Source of the DNA: Rotaria macrura
Lineage: Eukaryota > Rotifera > Eurotatoria > Philodinida > Philodinidae
Length of the DNA: 64,000 nucleotides
Assembly: GCA_900239685.1 (NCBI GenBank)
Contig: OENT01000206.1
Span: 97,736 to 161,735, forward strand
Direction: 5' to 3'
Shown piece after piece: positions 51,757-62,239 of the stretch. A model generated the notes under the pieces. That model searched no databases. It was not told where the DNA came from and saw only the letters and a program-made list of their open reading frames with translations. Position numbers and translations under genes: made by a program. Numbering within the stretch: the first letter of the stretch is position 1; the number at the start of each line of letters is the position of its first letter.

Positions 51757-52427
51757 TTACTTATCGATTCGAGTAATTTCACCCTCAATTCGCTCAGCAT
51801 CGTGTTCGAAGTATTCCAATATAGTTGCAAGCAGAACTCGATGTGCTCTGTCTAATGGTGAAATTGGATCTGGCATATCTTCAAGTGTCAAAGAGTAATT
51901 TCCATCAAACTCATCATTTCAAGAATTTTCAGACGGTAATTCCACGCTCGATTCGCGCCAGAATTTATTCCAAGTGTCGGAAGTTAGACTTAAGTGGAGC
52001 TCAAGGTTGTGCGTTGAAGAGTGATTTTGAATTTCATTCGGCTAAAAGGGGTTTTGCTGATGTTCAGAAATATGGGGAGGGCTATATTTTTCCAGGAGTT
52101 CTTGTTGGTTTTAGTTGCTCGAGGTGCAGTTAGCATTGCTTTCAAGGTCACTGATTTGACAGACCTTTGAATGAGTTTTCTGTAAGTTTGTGAGTCGCAG
52201 AGTTTTATTTTGATCACGTGTTTGAACAGCATATGATATAAGCTGGTGAATGGTTCACCATTGCTGTCTCTCCAGGTTCGATCCATACGGTTATTGCCTT
52301 GAAATTGTTGTTGTGCAATCTGCATCTGCCAAATTATGCATCCTGTGTATGGATAAGAATGAAGGACTGCTGCATGATCTTGTTTAAATGTGTTCCGATA
52401 TGATGTAGGGCTGTGCGCAGATCGCAC
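51757..52427 (-). pseudogene. Unrecognised protein-coding remnant, frame broken
   Basis: The upstream half (52427-51990) reads as protein, with SYRNTFKQDHAAVLHSYPYT, NNRMDRTWRDSNGEPFTSLY and KIKLCDSQTYRKLIQRS. After a stop the protein-like signal continues in another frame to 51757, with EDMPDPISPLDRAHRVLLAT and HDAERIEGEITRIDK. Two protein-like stretches in different frames on one strand suggest a decayed gene or an unidentified intron. It sits next to the GCGGCGCGG element in repeat-rich surroundings, so a transposon origin is possible. Family not recognised. Confidence 0.4.
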
Positions 52428-52798
52428 AGCAATTAGCGGTCAATTTTTCGGGGTTTTACTCGTTCTTTTGTCTTGTTTGATATCGCTTCGGTATTGAGAA
52501 CTTCATATACTAGTTATTGTGGAAAAATTTGTGGCAGTTATATTTTTGCTTGAGTTATTTTTTTAAATAAGAGAAGAGGTTCAATACTTAGCGTGACTTT
52601 GTTTTTTATTATTATACAATTTATCGCAGGACAATGAATAATTATACACGTGACTCTTGTAATATATAGCTAGCTGTTTCCACGTGCGAAGTTGACTGAT
52701 TCACTTCGTAACACCTTGAAGATCATCGAAGATAAATATCTGGTCTTTGGAATCGATTATAGTTGTAGTAAAATGATCACCCGGACAATTGATTGTAG

Positions 52799-53169
52799 CC
52801 CAGTGAAAAATATTCTCGGATTTCAATCAAATTATTTTGCAACAAAATCCAATCTTCAATCCGATTGATAATCTTGATTATGATCGATCACCATTTAACC
52901 TAAACTTGATGTTATTGCTAGCCCAGTGGAAATTAGATTGATTGAAATCGGATTATTTTCGAGCAAAATCCACATTGTCAATCGATTGATAATTTTGAAT
53001 TGTGCTGCAGAACAATCCGATTTCAATCAATCTAATTTCCACTGGGCTAGCAATAACATCAAGTTTAGGTTAAATGGTGATCGATCATAATCAAGATTAT
53101 TAATCGGATTGAAGATTGGATTTTGTTGCAAAATAATTTGATTGAAATCCGAGAATATTTTTCACTGGG
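52799..53169. mobile_element. 371 bp hairpin element with 156 bp arms
   Basis: Arms 52799-52954 and 53014-53169 are reverse complements with a single mismatch seen (GATTGATAAT against GATTAATAAT). The ends are CCCAGTGAAAAATATTCTC. A second CCCAGTGGAAATTAGATTG occurs inside each arm, so the arm looks like two units joined. The spacer is 59 bases. No coding capacity; reads as a foldback/MITE. Confidence 0.7.
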
Positions 53170-53420
53170 AGCTCGCGCTTTATACCTAAAAATGACTCAT
53201 GAATTATTTCACATACTGGAAAAATAGGAGTGTCGATGATAGGAGTATGTTAGTGGCATTTGTGCGGCTGGTTTTCAGTACTTAGATCGTATGTCTATTG
53301 ATCGGGTGATTGGGTTATATGCGAATAGGTGTTCGTATCGAAGATGCTGATGAATCCAAAACGTTCGTTCACGATTAAATAATGAAGATGACCAGTTATG
53401 TTATCAGAAAATAAGTAAGG

Positions 53421-54264
53421 TGCACGTAATTCAAAGTTTCCACAAACTTTTATTTTTGCTTAAACACATATCTCTACATTTGCCTTTTGACGCTGATCAC
53501 GAATATCTACTTATTTTTTCGATTTGACCAAACCTTCATCGCAAAAAACCCGCAGTACTGAGAGGGTCTAAAAATCAGCAAAAACTTTACTTTTCAAAAA
53601 CCACCCTTTATTTTTCTTCTGGGACACATTTCGCTCTCGCCAATATGATTTTCGAATTGCTCATATACGAATGAATCTAGAAGTGTTATCCAAAACTTCA
53701 TCGAATATTACATGTTGAATCTGGAAAACGAGCATTTAGTGCCACTCTTTTTGCACTAGTTGATATTGCAAACGTATCTAGTTTTTTAAGGTGACGAATA
53801 GAGTTGTCGTTCATACTTCATTCAAAGCAGCATTCGACGTGCCACAAAGTTATAGCCCTGCGTTTTTAATATTCTCTCCCTGCGCTGAGGAAACCTTATT
53901 TCTTTCAAAAATTATCAAAATCGCCACAAAGTAAAGTGGTATTTTCACTTTTTGATTACAAAAACATCGTTTTCAAGCTGAATGATTATTATATTCGGGA
54001 TCACCATAAAAAGCTACATCGAATAAAATGTATTTTATCAAAAAACAAATTCCGCCAAAATCTNAGAAGAAAAATAAAGGGTGGTTTTTGAAAAGTAAAG
54101 TTTTTGCTGATTTTTAGACCCTCTCAGTACTGCGGGTTTTTTGCGATGAAGGTTTGGTCAAATCGAAAAAATAAGTAGATATTCGTGATCAGCGTCAAAA
54201 GGCAAATGTAGAGATATGTGTTTAAGCAAAAATAAAAGTTTGTGGAAACTTTGAATTACGTGCA
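53421..54264. mobile_element. 844 bp foldback element with 200 bp arms
   Basis: Arms 53421-53620 and 54065-54264 read as exact reverse complements, with outer ends TGCACGTAATTCAAAG and CTTTGAATTACGTGCA. The 444-base centre is AT-rich without a gene. An undetermined base at 54064 sits right at the inner edge of the right arm. No target duplication is obvious. Either a young foldback transposon or a hairpin-related assembly artefact. Confidence 0.65.
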
Positions 54265-54272
54265 GCTTAGAT

Positions 54273-54535
54273 CCAAGGTCGTTCGTTCTGGAGACCGGAT
54301 CCGGCCGGAACCCACAGGAATCGGGATATTTTCCGGTTTCCTCCTGCCGGTTCCGGTGTACTTCCGGCCGGAAAAACCACCAGAACATGGAAGCAGTATT
54401 CCGGCTGGAATTATCCGTACCCGGAACCTGGATATTCCGGAGAGTTCCGAAAACCAGAAATTTCAAGGAAATAATCCGGAAAAGAAGCATTGGAAAACAG
54501 CCGGAATCCACCGTATTCCGACCAAATTATTTCTG
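54273..54535. mobile_element. CCGGAA-rich repeat element, copy 2
   Basis: Begins CCAAGGTCGTTCGTTCTG, matching the start of copy 1 at 21393, and continues with CCGGCCGGAA, TTCCGGTGTACTTCCGG and GCAGTATTCCGG. It directly abuts the 844 bp foldback element. The right edge is approximate. Overlapping open frames are motif by-products. Confidence 0.5.
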
Positions 54536-55165
54536 CTTTGGAAATTAGGTCTCCGCTTGAAAAACAATTACATCGAATATTAAATTCTCAATTAAATCAT
54601 TCCAAGATATCCAAATCATCATTTTACAAAAAAAAGACCTTTAAAGGTCTTTTTGGGGATTTTTTTTCTAATTCCTTTAATTTAAGGACAATGTCCATGA
54701 CCTGGATAGTTTACCATATTTTGATGGGTTCATTTGAAAATTATAGATGTGTTACTTAAAGTGTTATTGGTTTCAGTGCATAAATTTGCAATCGAAATGT
54801 TTTGATAAAAATTTGAAATGATAGGTCATTTCGAGAATTGAGAAGCGTCACTCACCTTGATTGAAGACTCAGGAAAGTCTCAAACGCTAGTGTTCAACAT
54901 GTGTGCTGTTCTTACACATATCGTTTTCTGACTGTCAAAGTCTAAAAATCTGACTTTTAGGTCTTCGGACTGAAAATTCCCATTTTTGTGTAAAAGCGAG
55001 TTAGGAGAGAAATGTATAATGTTTTACTAGATTACTTTTGTTCTCAGGGGATCTTCTGGTGTTGTTTTAGGCTTGTTCAACAAAGAAGTAAAAGTTGGCT
55101 TCGAAATTCGGAGACTTTGCGTAGTAATTCTGAGTATTTAGCGCTGTTTGGGAAACGGCTAGATG
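54536..55165. other. Non-coding stretch between CCGGAA elements
   Basis: No supported gene. AAAAAGACCTTTAAAGGTCT followed by TTTT near 54633-54656 is a small perfect palindrome. Confidence 0.35.
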
Positions 55166-55169
55166 AGTT

Positions 55170-55434
55170 TTCGTGAGCTTAGCGAAAACGGTCAGATCTG
55201 AGCCGTGTTCTCTCCGGGTGGGTAAATTGCTGTTTCCGTCATCGGTATCCGGTTCGGAAACGGGAACCGTATCCGTGGATACGCTCCGGTACCCGGAATT
55301 GCTGGGAAGTAAGCCCGATCCGGATGCCGGAACCGATTTCGGAAACTCGCTTGCGGAATTCGTCGGAATAACACGGGATCCGGTCAGTTCCCTACGTACG
55401 TCTTGGACCTGGGACGGAGTAAGAGGGGACATGC
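55170..55434. mobile_element. CCGGAA-rich repeat element, copy 3
   Basis: GC-rich block with TTCCGG, CCGGAT, CCGGAA and GATCCGG motifs. It ends TCTTGGACCTGGG at 55434, the same terminal TTGGACCTGGG seen at the right end of the CGTATACG element. That links the two motif families through a shared terminus. The left edge is uncertain. Confidence 0.5.
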
Positions 55435-55439
55435 GACAC

Positions 55440-56280
55440 CGGTATCGCTGATATATGTATACCTTTTACGAATATCTGTACTAGAAGAGTATACCAGATA
55501 TGTTGTAGACGTTTTTCTACGATTCTATGGCTGCAGTCCTTACGATCTGATTCATGCTAGCATAAAATCAAAAATTCGGCTTATGATTGGTGATTACGTA
55601 CGTCAAAGAGTAAATGATAAGACTCTGTTGAATATCGTGAAAGTTTAAACTAGTTCGGTTCAGTTGTTTTGTTGTGGGTTCTTCCAAAGTTGGATGAATA
55701 ATATCTAAGAAAAGGATTGGTAGATTTCCATTTAAAAAGCTCGACATTTTCACGATCTCTTGTGCGTTGCATCGCCAACAACCCCTAGAAAATTTAGTTG
55801 CCGGTACTATTATTGAAATTTTGTATTCAAATTACTCATTCTCAAGTTGTTTGTTAGAGAGTTTATTATTTTTCTTGTATCCATTTTATAACGAAGTCGA
55901 CTTGCTTCCTTGTATGCAACTTCTGCCAGGGTTTTGATGAACAAACCACAGGATGACGTGGTTTCCAGTTGAAACTTGGAAACAGATGTTTCCTAACTCT
56001 TCTAAATACAGTAATTTTCTTTAATGTACTTGTACCGAATCATCCACAAGAGACTTACTAAAAAACTTCTTTCTTTCTGTAACAAAATTTGAAATACTTC
56101 CTCCTTCTATTGTTACAGCATAGATATTTTTGAAGCAGGAAATATCAGTACAAGAGTTTGGTTTTTGCAGAAATTCTCTTATTATTATTTATTAACTATG
56201 ATATTTGATACTTTTAAAGTCAAATACTAATGTCATCTCACCGATTGGTTTTTCCAATTAATTTACTACTAATCTTAATT
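55440..56280. other. No gene recognised
   Basis: Open frames at 55403-55648 and 55568-55753 overlap on opposite strands and carry no family motif. They may be remnants of the transposase region that follows. Confidence 0.3.
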
Positions 56281-57060
56281 ACTTACTCGACACCTATATC
56301 TGCACTTGTTACTATTCGCTCACGTTTTGGACAATCCTGTCGACTGCAGATACTTGTTGTTTGATATAATTGGACAGGCTTTTTTATGTAACTTGATACA
56401 TTTTCATCGACAGATCCATATACATCATGTTTGTTTGACTGTTGTTGAGTGGGAAGACTATGAGTGCGTAGCCAATCTAATCTGGCCTCGTCCCAACCAT
56501 CCGATTCGATTAATGAAAAAGTCTTACGGAGAGAAAGGTACGGTTCATCATCTGAATTTAATATGACGTTATTGATTATCGACTCTGTCCAGAACATGGT
56601 ATAAATAGCAAAGAGAGGAGCATCAAAGTTGCATGTATTTGTTACAGAATATATTTGACCTGATAATAGTTGATTTTTTATTTTGTTAATAATAAAAAGA
56701 AGATAGAATCAAACCTTCAAATGTTTTGTTTGATTCCGAAAGTCGGCCATACCTGGGGACATTGTTCTATCATGAAAACTTCACGAATCCGACGTATTAG
56801 CAATGAATCAGGTGTTTGAATCGGCTTCGGAGAAGAAGACTGTCGTCGACAATTACTTTTTCTTGTTGCTGCAACATAAAATGTATGAAAAATCTGGGAA
56901 ACAAGAAAAGCCTAATGAAATACCAGTTTTTATTTGGCTTTTCGAATTCCTGTTTTCTAAAGTTTTCCCTTGTAATAAATCTTTTGTTTGTTCTGGAGCT
57001 AACGAAACCTTGAACGAACTATCCAGTTTCATACTTAAAAATGTATTATGTGAAGGTATT

Positions 57061-57132
57061 GGCGCATTCGATTCAGGAATAATTGGTGCATTCGATTCAG
57101 GAATAATTGGTGCATTCGATTCAGGAATAATT
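57061..57132 (-). repeat. Three tandem 24 bp units within the transposase C-terminal region
   Basis: Units GGCGCATTCGATTCAGGAAT+AATT, then two GGTGCATTCG... copies, start at 57061, 57085 and 57109. On the minus strand each encodes NAPIIPES, so the repeat preserves frame. Confidence 0.85.
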
Positions 57133-59084
57133 GGTGCATTTCTGAAAAACTCTATATCTATTAGAGGGTTTCCATTCAAAAAGGAATTTACATACTCTAA
57201 TAATGGAAATTCAGGTGACATCATTGGTAATATAATATTAGATATACGTATATTCCAAGCCATGATTGTTCTTGTTCTGCAAATTGCTAGAAAACGAATA
57301 TGTTTTATCAGATAAATTAACTTTTACTTTAGCTTTGATTGCTTTCGTTAAAAGTCGTTTTTGATGATATTTATGTATTCTATTGAAATACGTGCTTCGT
57401 TATTTCTTTGAAGCTTTCTTCTTTCCCCACGCTTCTTCTTCATTCATATCTTCGAGTTTTCCTTTTCGATTTTCTGCATTTTGACTAACTCGAAATTTAT
57501 CAGCTTTCAATTGAATCTGAATAGTGCGATAGAGTGATATAATCCCCTCTGTTGGTCGCAAGTTTGTTTTTCTTTGAAAATTTGAATATTTTAGTATTTA
57601 AAAATATGATTCTACTCGAGTATTAGCTAGACGATCGTGGCTCATATTTACCAATATCAGTCGGTGTTCGATCATTTATATCTTTCTTCGAATTCAGTAA
57701 GTAATGATGTCCATAATGGTAAGTATGCAAACCACTTATAAAAAGCATAAATGATTCGACGACAAAAAAGAGGACTTGTTACATTCTCATGGTTCTTATT
57801 TGGATCTAACAGTTCAACAAACTGAGGAAATCGGCGAAGGGCGTCGATTTTGAACGGTGATTCATGAATAACTGCTGTATAAGCAGCTGCATATTCAACC
57901 ACTTCATCTAAAGGATCTACTGAGTTGTCTTCTTTAGTTATATCACAAGAACCGATTTTGTCAGGAATAGAGTCATCGTCATATGGTACTTCTAGAAATG
58001 TTTTAAAAGTATTCTCCGTGTCAGTGGCAAGCGGGTTATGAAACATGTGTAGAACACGTTTGCGTAATTTAAAGGACATTTCTAATTCACCACAATTAAA
58101 AAACAAGGCAAATAGGTGTAATAAATTTTTTCTTGTTTCATTACATGAGAATAGCAAAAGCGGAAAAATGATCGAGAACGGAGTTCTTTGATGTCATACT
58201 TTCGTTAGATAGTATTCCAACATCGCTTCAAGTGGCTATGAAAATCTTCATGATTAAAAGATTGTACAATAGTATTAAATAGAGCAGGAGAAAAATTTGT
58301 GACGATATATGAAGGCCTAACAACTTTGTTCTTCAGAGTCACAATATATTGTTGTGGAATGCCTAAAAAATAGCTTATGCTACTTGCACTGTGATCTTTC
58401 AGAATAGCATGCGCTAGTGGAAGCATATTTGTGGGATCATTTCCATCTTTGAAAACAGCTGCATATAATAAAATTCTTTTTGAGGTGGCAGATTCTTTAC
58501 GAATGATCCAGTTGTATCGATGTGTATAGATGGGACCAACTGTTTCTATTACAATAGTTAGTAAAGCGTAAAACATGCGTTTCTGATGTAAGGTGAAGAC
58601 GAAATGGTTTCTCAGCCATAACTTGCACAAAACCTTTTATTTTCCTGGATGTTACATCGATTTCTTCAAGTATATGTTGTCGGATTCGACATTCTCGGAA
58701 AATATCTTCATCAAGTCGATATTCTTTCCAGTGATCTGCAGCGGCTTGCTTTATGATGTCTACACTGAAAAAAAAAGGTGCCATACGAAACCCAAAAGGA
58801 TTCCAATTTTTGCAACCAAATCGAAATCATTTTAGGTTTCGTAAAAAGCATGAACTTTTAATTGTTCATAACAAGAGTTTCGCACATCGGGTTCGGTAAA
58901 ATTCACTACCCAAAATTTCATAACGGTTTCATCCAATGCTATGCTCCACTACCGAAATAGTTTTGCGTTACTATACAATGCAAAAATGCATTCACTCGCT
59001 GCAATAAGCACCGGCTTCTCTACAAATTGGCAACAAAGACGCCTCACAATCACCGTTTCATGCAGAAAAACACACGATCTCACT

Positions 59085-59180
59085 GGGACATGGAAGCAGT
59101 ATTCCGACCAAAAACTTCCCGAAATATTCGGCGTGACTTCCGGCACATCTTTTCCGAACCTCAGTAATTTGGACTCAAGC
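59085..59180. repeat. CCGGAA-family fragment inside the nested element
   Basis: GGAAGCAGTATTCCGACCAA and TTCCGGCACATC match internal phrases of the copies at 21.4 and 54.3 kb, so part of that family was carried into the nested element. Confidence 0.45.
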
Positions 59181-59333
59181 CCCTAAAAAAATTCAGGAAT
59201 GTATGTGCCCCGATCCTCCTTCTATGTTCAGGCGATCCCATAGGGTTTCCTACACAATACGGCGATTTGCAGGTATTTTTCTGCCATATCCTGCAGATTC
59301 CAACGGACCCAACCATCAGCCTCAGATGTTTCA

Positions 59334-59960
59334 TCTAAATAGAAATAAAATCAGCTTTTAACTATATAAATGGAACTCACCATATATATTTGTTGTATCA
59401 TGTCATAACTAAGAAAAAATACCTTATTAATGAGTGTTGAATATAGAAATCGAACTCACCATTTTGTTTTTCTCGTATGATGCTGGATCTAAGTAAAAAA
59501 AGATGATTATTATGCAGTTTCGAATATGAAAATGGAACTCACCATTTTGATTTTCTTGCGTGATCTTGCATCTAAGTAAGAAGAACATTATTGATAAGTT
59601 TTGAATATCAAAATCGAACTCATCATTTTGTTTTTCTCGTATAATGTTCGATCTAAATAAAAAAGAACATTATTAGTCAGTTTTGAATATCAAAGTTGAA
59701 CTTACTATTTCTATTTTCTCGTGTGGGGTTGGATCTAAGTAAACAAGAACATTATTAATCAGTTTTGAACATGAAAATCGAACTCGCCAGATTTATTTTC
59801 TTTTGTGATATCGTATCTAAGGAAGAAAAACATTATTGATGAGTTTCAAATTGAAAAATCCAACTGAGCACTTGTATTTTCTGATGTTGTGTTTGATCTA
59901 AGTTAGAAAAAATTATCCAAGAGTTTTGAATTTGAAAATCCAGCAAGCTATTTTATGGAC
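59334..59960. repeat. Minisatellite of ~82 bp units, about 8 copies
   Basis: The phrase (G/C)ATCTAAGTAA recurs at about 59334, 59408, 59488, 59571, 59652, 59733, 59816 and 59897, spacing mostly 81-83. Each unit also carries TTTTGAATAT.AAAATCGAA, CTCACCATTTTG and TTTTCTCGT variants. Copies are diverged, so the array is old. Confidence 0.8.
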
Positions 59961-60929
59961 TTATATAACACTGCATGTAAATCAAAATGAAATGTTTATC
60001 TAGGTTTCCAATTTTTGAAATGGGAGTCAATGTTTCATTTCTTCATCTGATGTAGGATGGAAATCGCCGTAAAATAGGGTATTAATTCTTATCACTGCGT
60101 AAGAATATTCAAGTTGTTGGGGGAACCTATAATCGAAGAAGAATAAAAATCATTGCTTTTTAATACTGTTTGGAAAGCTAATATGGTTAGTGCGTTGAAG
60201 CTGTACACTGCGAAATGGGTTTCATTTTTTTTGCGAATTAAAGATAGGAATGATATTATGGGTTCGGTTAGTTTAAATATAAACGCATGTAGTTATTTTC
60301 TGGATGTGCCAAATTTTAGGTTTCCTGTGGACGTCGTGCATTGGACAACTGAAGTTTTACGCGGTGTGTCTGGGGAAGCCGATGCATGCTTCATTGACTA
60401 TTGTGGTGTTTAGGAATCATATCAGTGGTGTATTTGGTACTTTTAGCTTTAGTCTTTTCAGTGGAATTTATTTGTATGACATCAAGGCGTTTTCGTGACG
60501 CGGTATATAATGAAACCTGCTTGAATGCGAAACTCGAAAGGGTTTATGACGAAATCTCTTCGGTATCGCAATTTCAAAATGGTTCAGGATAAAACCTTTC
60601 AAAATTTTGAAACTGTTAAAGGGTTTTTACAAAACCTTACATGTTGCTAAACCTCATACAGGTTTCGTTTGATTCTACGAAATCTTATATAGTTTAGTAA
60701 AACTGTACGGAATCTCAAAGGTTTAGTGTGGCACCTATTTTTTTTTCAGTTTACAGATTCACATCCAGTAAAATTGTAAGAGTTTAACATTTCTTCCTCA
60801 GCGTTTTCTACTATTTTTTGAAATACTTTTAAGGGATTGACAGTGGCCACTGCTTCTCCAACAACCATTCTTTCTTTTCCAGTTAGATTAGATGTCGTGC
60901 TGCAGCCCAATTAATTTTATCATGATTAC

Positions 60930-61100
60930 TCTCTAAAACAAACCGTTTCAAGGAAAACCCACGAAAAAACGTTTGCGAGGCTCGGAAACCGTTTTCTTAC
61001 TCTCGTGAACTGTTTCAAGGGTTTCCAAGCTTTTGGAAACCCACTTTTTTCCATGAAAAACTCTTAAAAGGTTTCCGATAGTAACAAACTAGTAAATGGA
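60930..61100. repeat. GGTTTCC/GGAAACC motif cluster
   Basis: CCGTTTCAAGG, GGAAACCG, GGGTTTCC, TTGGAAACCC and AGGTTTCCG follow each other in both orientations. It resembles the subterminal motif of the nested 2 kb element and may be the end of a related copy. Confidence 0.4.
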
Positions 61101-61129
61101 AAATGGTTCCCGAAGCAGAGATGAGCGAG

Positions 61130-61370
61130 TCAAGTCAAGAATGGCTTAAGTCCAAGTCAAGGAAAGTCATAAATGACTAGCGTGGCTTGACTTGAGCAAC
61201 TTTTGAATGACTCAAAGACTTGAATTGTGACTGGTATAGTCGTTTTCATTTTAGAATTGTGACTACGCATGACTTGAATTGGATCGAAAACAATTTGGAC
61301 TCTACTTGACTTGTAAATTGCCGGAAAAAGCAAGTCACGTCAAGTCAAGTGTATTTCGGCAGCCATTATA
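61130..61370. repeat. CAAGTC/GACTTG motif cluster
   Basis: Roughly a dozen CAAGTC or GACTTG hexamers in 240 bases, in both orientations (for example GAGTCAAGTCAAG and GTCACGTCAAGTCAAG at the two edges). It fits the same motif-array design as the other elements. Exact ends not found. Confidence 0.45.
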
Positions 61371-61439
61371 TATATTAGATTCATAACGCGTAGCGTTATT
61401 CTTTCTATTCGAGTACGAAATTGTTCACTTGAGAGGTGT

Positions 61440-62233
61440 GGGTGAGGGTGTGACTTTGTTATGCCTTGTGATAACTTTACTGATCCAGTTTTCCTTTGCC
61501 TTTGAGAAGTCGGTTTTTTTTCATACCGAAAGGTTTTTAATCATGGGCCTCTCTATGACTCGAGTATGACGTGGATTCGCTTTATTGCACAATGATTGGT
61601 TCTTAATCGTAGATTCATCTGTATATTCTCTGTTTTTGCATGTTTTCCAAGAAGCGACAGGTAATTTCCAAGGTATTTATATCGAACAGGTAGCTTCATA
61701 ACGTTGTCTTTCGGGTCTTTATCGCGATTCACTATTTGTTTTGTTTAAATGAATATAAACTGCATGATGCGCGAATGATCGCTGCGGTATCCTAAATGAA
61801 TGAAACCTGGTGTCTCGATATGGGGTGTGGCTTTTTCTGTGTGTGTTTGTGTGCGTGTGGTTGTGCGTGTGCGTGTGAGTGTGGGCGTGCCTTGTGATAT
61901 CTTTATTGATCCGGTTTTTCTTTGCCTTTGGGAAGTCGGGTTTTTTTCATACCGAAATGCTTTTAATCAGCGGTCTCTCTATGACTAGAGTATGACGTGG
62001 ATACGCATCACTCCAAGATGATTCGTTCTTAATGGTAGATTCATCAGGATATTTATCTGTTTGCGCATTTTGATAAATAGCAGCTGGTAAGCTCCAACGT
62101 AATTATATCGTACAGGTAGCTGTAGAACGCTGTCTTTTGGATTTTTATCTTGACTTACTATGTGTTTTTTTTCTATTAAAGGAAATTGCTTCATGCATGA
62201 ATGATCGCTGTGGTTGCATAAAGGTTTAAAAGC
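61440..62233 (+). repeat. Diverged 426 bp tandem duplication
   Basis: Unit 1 (about 61440-61807) and unit 2 (about 61866-62233) share TGCCTTGTGATA, TTTCTTTGCCTTTG.GAAGTC, TTTTTTTCATACCGAAA, CTCTCTATGACT and GAATGATCGCTG in order at an offset of 426. A GTGTGCGTGTG low-complexity stretch lies between them. No protein is supported; the frame at 61800-61988 comes from the GT run. Confidence 0.75.
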
Positions 62234-62239
62234 ATCGTC

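Larger units (their letters stand above)
58764..60751. mobile_element. 1.99 kb TIR element nested in the transposase gene
   Basis: The left end begins ACTGAAAAAAAAAGGTGCCA and the right end, on the other strand, AACTGAAAAAAAAATAGGTG followed by CCACACTAAACC. The flanks TAC (58761-58763 and 60752-60754) form a 3-base duplication; 4 bases (TACA) is an alternative. Removing the element plus one flank copy rejoins the host reading frame. Inside both ends lie AGGTTTC/GAAACCT-type motifs (58785-58850 and 60540-60740). The interior holds a fragment of CCGGAA repeat (59085-59180) and a minisatellite (59334-59960), but no transposase. A short duplication with CACTG-like ends could mean a CMC-type element; this is tentative. 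Confidence 0.75.
56283..60905 (-). pseudogene. Decayed MULE/NOF-like transposase, interrupted by a nested 2 kb element
   Basis: On the minus strand the coding signal starts near 60905 (MVVGEAVATVNPLKVFQKIV, ending NSYNFTGCES). It is broken by the element at 58764-60751 and resumes in the same frame with DIIKQAAADHWKEYRLDEDI. It then changes frame (GPIYTHRYNWIIRK, LPLAHAILKDHSASSISYFL, IVTNFSPALFNTIVQSFN) and continues in fragments to the C-terminal piece CSRQDCPKRERIV near 56290. The order of these phrases resembles MULE/NOF-type transposases (DATG-like strand, LPLAH...H, TDF-like motif). Where that family has catalytic Asp, this copy reads THRYN and TNF, consistent with inactivity if the alignment is right. 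At least two frame changes confirm decay. Confidence 0.5.

Noticed and set aside
59334-59960. CRISPR-like array
   Set aside because: Units are diverged along their whole length with no constant repeat and variable spacer, there are no cas genes, and the genome is eukaryotic.
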